From a virus: 41,876 nucleotides of DNA. The position numbers were made by a program, and so were the translations under genes. The stretch lies in the IMG/VR virus record IMGVR_UViG_3300046003_004184, positions 1 through 41,876 of that record; one strand, given 5' to 3'. Of this stretch, positions 39,338 through 41,876 are shown piece by piece; position 1 is the first letter of the stretch, and every line of letters begins with the position of its first letter. The notes beneath the pieces are model-generated. The model was given only the letters and a program-made list of their open reading frames with translations. It was not told where the DNA came from and made no database searches.

Positions 39338-39599
39338 CAACACCCAATAATTTCAATTCGACTTCACGGGCTTTTATTCTTTTTTCAATTAAAAATGCTA
39401 TATATTTTGAAATATCTAAGATTTCTTACCTAGAAAAGGCTTGCTCAAAGTACACAAGTCGGCTTCCATCGCCATAAAATGAGCATTGAATTTCATTGGG
39501 TTCTTCTTTTTTAAGTCTCAACAAGCTATCACGCTTCTCTTTAAGTCTATTAATACTTTTTGCCAAATCTAAGGCTTTCTCCAAATTTTTAACTTTCAT
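39327..39599 (-). pseudogene. Small coiled-coil gene interrupted by an in-frame TAA
   Basis: AAGGAGAATGAAA precedes ATG at 39599. The frame gives 57 residues (MKVKNLEKALDLAKSI ... YFEQAFSR) and stops at TAA (39428-39426). The same frame then continues without another stop for 32 codons (EILDISKYIAFLIEKRIKAR ... LLGVDDV) to TAA at 39329-39327. Both parts together look like one typical phage protein, helical at both ends with 'kRi..re.eLk.LGV' as tail. The second part has no ATG. Either a nonsense mutation or programmed readthrough; the 57-aa form may be a functional short product. Confidence 0.5.
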
Positions 39600-39651
39600 T
39601 TTCATTCTCCTTAAAATGCGGAACTTGCGTCCCAGTTGTTTTAACAGAATC

Positions 39652-39680
39652 ACCATAACAGATAAATTTATACCTTGCAA
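39652..39680 (-). promoter_or_regulatory. Minus promoter, shared element second copy
   Basis: On the minus strand TTGCAA (39680-39675), 17 bp, TATGGT (39657-39652) followed by GATTCTGTTAAA. Twin of the promoter at 36320-36348, sharing 15 identical bases (39640-39654). Confidence 0.55.
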
Positions 39681-39688
39681 TATCTATT

Positions 39689-39716
39689 TTGATAATGTAT
39701 TGTTATTTTTATAACA
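39689..39716 (+). promoter_or_regulatory. Plus promoter with palindromic operator
   Basis: TTGATA (39689-39694) and TATAAC (39710-39715), spacer 15. The palindrome TGTTAT-TTTT-ATAACA (39701-39716) covers the -10 and is a likely operator for the HTH gene that follows. Confidence 0.5.
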
Positions 39717-39729
39717 TAGAGAGGTTAAA

Positions 39730-39936
39730 ATGTTATTAACAATTAAAACAATAAGCGATTTACTTAAGCGTGAACGCAATTTGTCAGCAATCGCTAAAAA
39801 GGTCGGCTTGACGCATGGCACTTTATCCAGAATTGCCAAAAAAGATGATGCAAATATTGATGTCAGCACCTTGCAGGCTTTATCAGATTATTTTGTGTCA
39901 GAATTTAATCACATGAAAAACATATCATTGAGTTAA
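39730..39936 (+). CDS. HTH regulator of right-end operon, 68 aa
   Basis: GAGAGGTTAAA before ATG. HTH at about residues 17-42 (LSAIAKKVGLTHGTLSRIAKKDD) with turn VGLT and recognition helix HGTLSRIAKK. Typical of Cro/XRE-like regulators that head small accessory operons (Aca-like arrangement). A palindromic site overlaps its promoter. Downstream genes include the dead mini-ATPase and a conserved phage protein. Confidence 0.7.
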   Translation: MLLTIKTISDLLKRERNLSAIAKKVGLTHGTLSRIAKKDDANIDVSTLQALSDYFVSEFNHMKNISLS

Positions 39937-39949
39937 GAAGGGAATGATT

Positions 39950-40396
39950 ATGAAGAAACACATTGAGAAAATAGAGAATATCCATTGCACAAATATAGAT
40001 AATCTCACGATTGATAAATTGGGTCATTTTAATCTGTTTTGCGGTAAGTATGAAAATGGACAATATGATATATTTAATTCCATTGCAGGACGTACAGATG
40101 ATGTGAAAATAATTGATGAGATTTTATTTTCAACACACTACAGTGAGCTACATAAAGAAATTAGGTTTTATTTTAATAATATCAAAAAATATAGCCAACA
40201 AATCTTTGCAACAACCCAACGCCTCGACGTTATTCAGGCGTTTGTAGAAGTTGCCAAGGAATACCCTAATATAGAGGCTTATTATTATCGGTTGGGACGC
40301 TCTGCTATACCAAAGGACAATAACCGTTCTGTCGTGTCAATGTACACTGCAGACGAATTAATAAAAGCAATCAGTAAAAATAGAGAGGTAAGATGA
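39950..40396 (+). CDS. Miniature, catalytically dead OLD/AAA15-type ATPase
   Basis: 148 aa; GAAGGGAATGATT before the ATG (an ATG two codons earlier is less likely). It aligns with both ends of OLD-type ABC ATPases: N-terminal IENIHCTNIDNLTIDKLGHFNLF leads to GKYENGQY (32-39), where the P-loop would be G-K-N-N-x-G-K-S, so the Walker lysine is Gln38 and the Ser is Tyr39. Walker B survives as IIDEI (54-58) followed by the D-loop-like THYSE. The switch motif TTHS reads TTQR (88-91), so the His is Gln90. The C-terminal AYYYRLGR ... ADELIKAISKNREVR matches the family's closing strands. Only about 14 residues separate P-loop and Walker B, so the whole ABC-signature/coiled-coil insert is missing. A dominant-negative or decoy of a host OLD-family defence ATPase is the natural guess. 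Confidence 0.6.
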   Translation: MKKHIEKIENIHCTNIDNLTIDKLGHFNLFCGKYENGQYDIFNSIAGRTDDVKIIDEILFSTHYSELHKEIRFYFNNIKKYSQQIFATTQRLDVIQAFVEVAKEYPNIEAYYYRLGRSAIPKDNNRSVVSMYTADELIKAISKNREVR

Positions 40397-40644
40397 TGCA
40401 AAACATATCAGCAATTAGCGATTGCGCAGACTGGACTTATGAATTTTCACAAGAAAAGCATAATCAAGACGGACAAGGTCATTCTTTTTTTAAAGATAAG
40501 GTTGCAAAAATAAATTGCGGTTCGGTCGAAAGTGGACAATATTTAATCGATTCGCTTTTTAGAGAAAATAACCGTGATAGTTTGGTAAAAATTTGTCACG
40601 GTTGCTTTACTATAGAATTATATAAAACAATAGAGGTAAGATAA
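40393..40644 (+). CDS. Hypothetical protein, 83 aa
   Basis: ATGA overlap with the mini-ATPase; the ribosome site GAGGT lies in the last codons of that gene. Soluble alpha/beta with four Cys (SDCADWTYEF, KICHGCFTIELYK). No recognised family. Its own end again carries GAGGTAAG, the ribosome site of the next gene, so both genes end with the residues EVR for reasons of packing. Confidence 0.5.
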   Translation: MMQNISAISDCADWTYEFSQEKHNQDGQGHSFFKDKVAKINCGSVESGQYLIDSLFRENNRDSLVKICHGCFTIELYKTIEVR

Positions 40645-40865
40645 TGACTAACACAAAAACCACAGTTGCAGAACTGATTGAAAAACTGAAAGAGTTTGAC
40701 GGCGACATGAGGGTTGTTGTTAGTGGCTATGAAAGCGGTTACGAAGATTGCACATCTGTAAGTAAGGTAAAAATTTCTTTAAACGCCACTACCTCTTGGT
40801 ATGAGGGGACACATCAACAGTCAGAAAATGGTGTTGACGCTGTTTTTATTGATTATGGCAAATAA
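40644..40865 (+). CDS. Conserved phage protein, 73 aa
   Basis: Matches a frequent phage hypothetical family: TVAELIEKLKEFDGDMRVVVSGYESGYEDCTSV ... WYEGTHQQSENGVDAVFIDYGK shown in parts. The opening helix 'TV.eLi..L..f..d..V...Gy..Gy.d' is diagnostic. No function known. Read from the RBS at the end of the preceding gene. Confidence 0.65.
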   Translation: MTNTKTTVAELIEKLKEFDGDMRVVVSGYESGYEDCTSVSKVKISLNATTSWYEGTHQQSENGVDAVFIDYGK

Positions 40866-40871
40866 AACCAT

Positions 40872-40899
40872 TTTACCCAATCGGGAAATATGGTATAAC
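40872..40899 (+). promoter_or_regulatory. Promoter of small RNA gene
   Basis: TTTACC (40872-40877), 16 bp, TATAAC (40894-40899), just after the stop of the 73-aa gene. It predicts a start near 40906, the first base of the GCAAGTC stem. Confidence 0.6.
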
Positions 40900-40905
40900 A
40901 ATAAC

Positions 40906-41045
40906 GCAAGTCTGGATTCGCTAGGGACGTGACTTGCAAAATGCAAGTCTGTGGTCACTGCGTAGCGGGGGCTGTGGATTGCTTGCTCGGTAATCGTACG
41001 ATTGCAAGAAAATTAAAACCCCCTAAGTCCACACTTAGGGGGTTT
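40906..41045 (+). ncRNA. Structured small RNA gene, about 140 nt
   Basis: No open frame. GC content is visibly higher than around it. Stems: CGCTA (40919-40923)/TAGCG (40963-40967), GTGAC (40929-40933)/GTCAC (40954-40958), and GACTTGCA (40931-40938)/TGCAAGTC (40942-40949). The 5' GCAAGTC (40906-40912) could instead pair with GACTTGC (40931-40937), so two folds exclude each other. A second hairpin CTTGC (40982-40986)/GCAAG (41004-41008) holds the palindrome AATCGTACGATT. It ends at a 13-bp terminator. Promoter and terminator frame it, so an independent RNA is likely. I do not recognise a known family. Confidence 0.6.
41016..41045. terminator. Bidirectional terminator with 13-bp stem
   Basis: AAACCCCCTAAGT (41016-41028), loop CCAC, ACTTAGGGGGTTT (41033-41045). 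The minus strand continues TTTTAATTTT, a good T-tract for the recombination operon that crosses the genome ends; the plus strand has GGTTT only. Ends both the small RNA and the minus operon. Confidence 0.85.
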
Positions 41046-41059
41046 GGTTTATGCGTGGG

Positions 41060-41569
41060 TTAATCCAAAATTACCATTTTAAAACGAGATAGCCTTTCTA
41101 TGGAACATTGGCTTTCGAATATTGTTCCAACTATTCCTCCATATATTGGAGTCATTGATACCCAATTTTTATCTATCCGATTTATCCTATAAATTGAATT
41201 GAGGCATTTATCCTGTATAACGTGGTCACCTACTTTAAACTCCTGCTTAGGTGTTTCTGGTTGTGCAAGGGTTAATTCGTGTTCCTCTGCATTTAAGTCT
41301 GTTTTTTCTTCAAGAACTCCTAATTTTACCAATTCATTCTTTTCAAAAAAATTAATTGTTTGTCCTGATAAAACAGTTTCAACCACATTCACATCAGCCT
41401 TAAAATGGTGTGTTGCTTCAAGAACTGTATATTCTTTAGGTCGGTTTAAAAATGTTTTTTCTTTAGCAGATTTTAGTGCCTCATCAAATGTAAAATATTT
41501 AAAAATTTCACTGTCACCTGACAACCCAAGCATACCGTCCATTACCAACCAAAATTTATTCTGTGTCAT
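41060..41569 (-). CDS. Hypothetical protein, 169 aa
   Basis: Start at ATG after AGGAAACAGAAA; nine upstream codons lack a ribosome site. N-terminal half (FWLVMDGMLGLSGDSEIFKYFTFDEALKSAKEKT) is alpha/beta; the C-terminal third (EFKVGDHVIQDKCLNSIYRINRIDKNWVSMTP) is a small barrel of 'VGD.V......iyrI..i' type. Last gene of the operon that starts at 3630 and passes through the genome ends. Function unknown. Confidence 0.6.
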   Translation of the reverse strand: MTQNKFWLVMDGMLGLSGDSEIFKYFTFDEALKSAKEKTFLNRPKEYTVLEATHHFKADVNVVETVLSGQTINFFEKNELVKLGVLEEKTDLNAEEHELTLAQPETPKQEFKVGDHVIQDKCLNSIYRINRIDKNWVSMTPIYGGIVGTIFESQCSIERLSRFKMVILD

Positions 41570-41583
41570 TTTCTGTTTCCTTT

Positions 41584-41739
41584 CTATGCGTACCATTTTT
41601 CAATTTCGTGAAATATTTTTGTTACTTCGGAATCATTAATATATTCCAATAACAATCTATCTGCCAAAACATGGGCTTGTTCAACATCATTAATTTTTGA
41701 CAGATTTTTCAACTGTGTTACGAGTTCTTCTTTAGTCAT
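41584..41739 (-). CDS. Hypothetical helical protein, 51 aa
   Basis: MTKEELVTQLKNLSKINDVEQAHVLADRLLLEY opens a three-helix protein that ends IEKWYA. It starts one base after the stop of the 34-aa peptide gene (TGATATG). It looks like the conserved phage domain 'd.e.AH...D.lLl..I', which often regulates or decorates small metabolic proteins. Function unknown. Confidence 0.55.
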   Translation of the reverse strand: MTKEELVTQLKNLSKINDVEQAHVLADRLLLEYINDSEVTKIFHEIEKWYA

Positions 41740-41740
41740 A

Positions 41741-41845
41741 TCACCACCACATATCACTTTGATTTACATCTTTCATTCCTCGTGTAGCGTAGTTTATCCA
41801 CGCCACACACGCTATTAATATTAGCGTTATTATTGTTGGTATCAT
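41741..41845 (-). CDS. One-helix membrane peptide, 34 aa, complete copy
   Basis: AAAGGAG before ATG at 41845. Residues 2-20 (IPTIITLILIACVAWINYA) are a hydrophobic helix; the tail TRGMKDVNQSDMWW is polar. Lies almost wholly in the terminal repeat, which in a circular map places it between the 56-aa gene (118-288) and the 51-aa gene. Function unknown. Confidence 0.55.
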   Translation of the reverse strand: MIPTIITLILIACVAWINYATRGMKDVNQSDMWW

Positions 41846-41876
41846 ATTATTGCTCCTTTATTTTCTATACTTTATA
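41751..41876. repeat. Right copy of 126-bp terminal direct repeat
   Basis: Identical to 4-129. Here the sequence to the left (41700-41750) gives sensible gene ends, so this copy is the one joined to authentic neighbouring sequence on its inner side. Confidence 0.9.

Noticed and set aside
41199-41639. Plus-strand frame of 146 codons at the right end
   Set aside because: Antisense to the 169-aa minus gene, which has a ribosome site and operon overlaps.

Overview
This window is an essentially complete genome of a tailed, short-tailed (podovirus) phage with a P22-like virion, about 41.75 kb unique length. A 126-bp direct repeat joins the two ends (4-129 = 41751-41876). One minus-strand operon reads off the left end and continues from the right end, so the molecule is circular, circularly permuted or terminally redundant. 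The DNA is AT-rich, promoters look like host sigma70 sites, and genes are tightly packed with ATGA/TAATG overlaps. A P22-type portal, coat, gp10 and tailspike point to a Gram-negative host. A regulator with a GcrA-like zinc-binding tail hints weakly at an alphaproteobacterium. No integrase, DNA polymerase, RNA polymerase or partition gene is visible; the four small helix-turn-helix regulators leave lifestyle open.

Layout. (1) 1-3700, minus: recombination operon (coiled-coil protein, PD-(D/E)XK nuclease, Sak4-like ATPase, small proteins) that continues across the ends to a terminator near 41045. (2) 3700-8200: small HTH gene, DnaB helicase (minus), then a plus operon with a ribbon-helix-helix protein, an O-like initiator with six iterons inside its gene, RusA resolvase, an HTH protein and a secreted peptide, ending in a noncoding region of two hairpins with complementary loops. 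(3) 8200-8900: minus repressor module. (4) 8902-27477, plus: terminase, portal, scaffold, coat, decoration-like proteins, gp4- and gp10-like neck proteins, three ejection proteins and tailspike. (5) 27488-29020: two unknowns, T7-lysozyme-like amidase, holin. (6) 29097-31300: anti-defence segment with Tad2 (plus), then minus Acb2/Tad1-like hairpin protein, tRNA-like gene, small membrane and RHH proteins and a TerF-like VWA protein. (7) 31500-36300, minus: early accessory operon (GNAT, DUF7694-like, dCTP-deaminase-like, GcrA-like, many small membrane proteins). (8) 36400-37600, plus: HTH, then a DUF262-only protein. (9) 37660-39600, minus: accessory operon. (10) 39730-41045, plus: HTH, a miniature catalytically dead OLD-type ATPase, two small proteins and a probable small RNA gene with its own promoter and terminator.

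How it works together: the initiator presumably binds its internal iterons and loads the phage DnaB helicase onto an origin, with host polymerase doing synthesis. Sak4-like annealase, nuclease and RusA handle recombination. The late block builds a P22-like capsid whose tailspike probably degrades surface glycan. The right third is accessory DNA rich in probable counter-defence genes. The strongest candidates for something undescribed are the dead mini-ATPase at 39950-40396, the small RNA at 40906-41045 and the kissing-hairpin region at 7985-8192.
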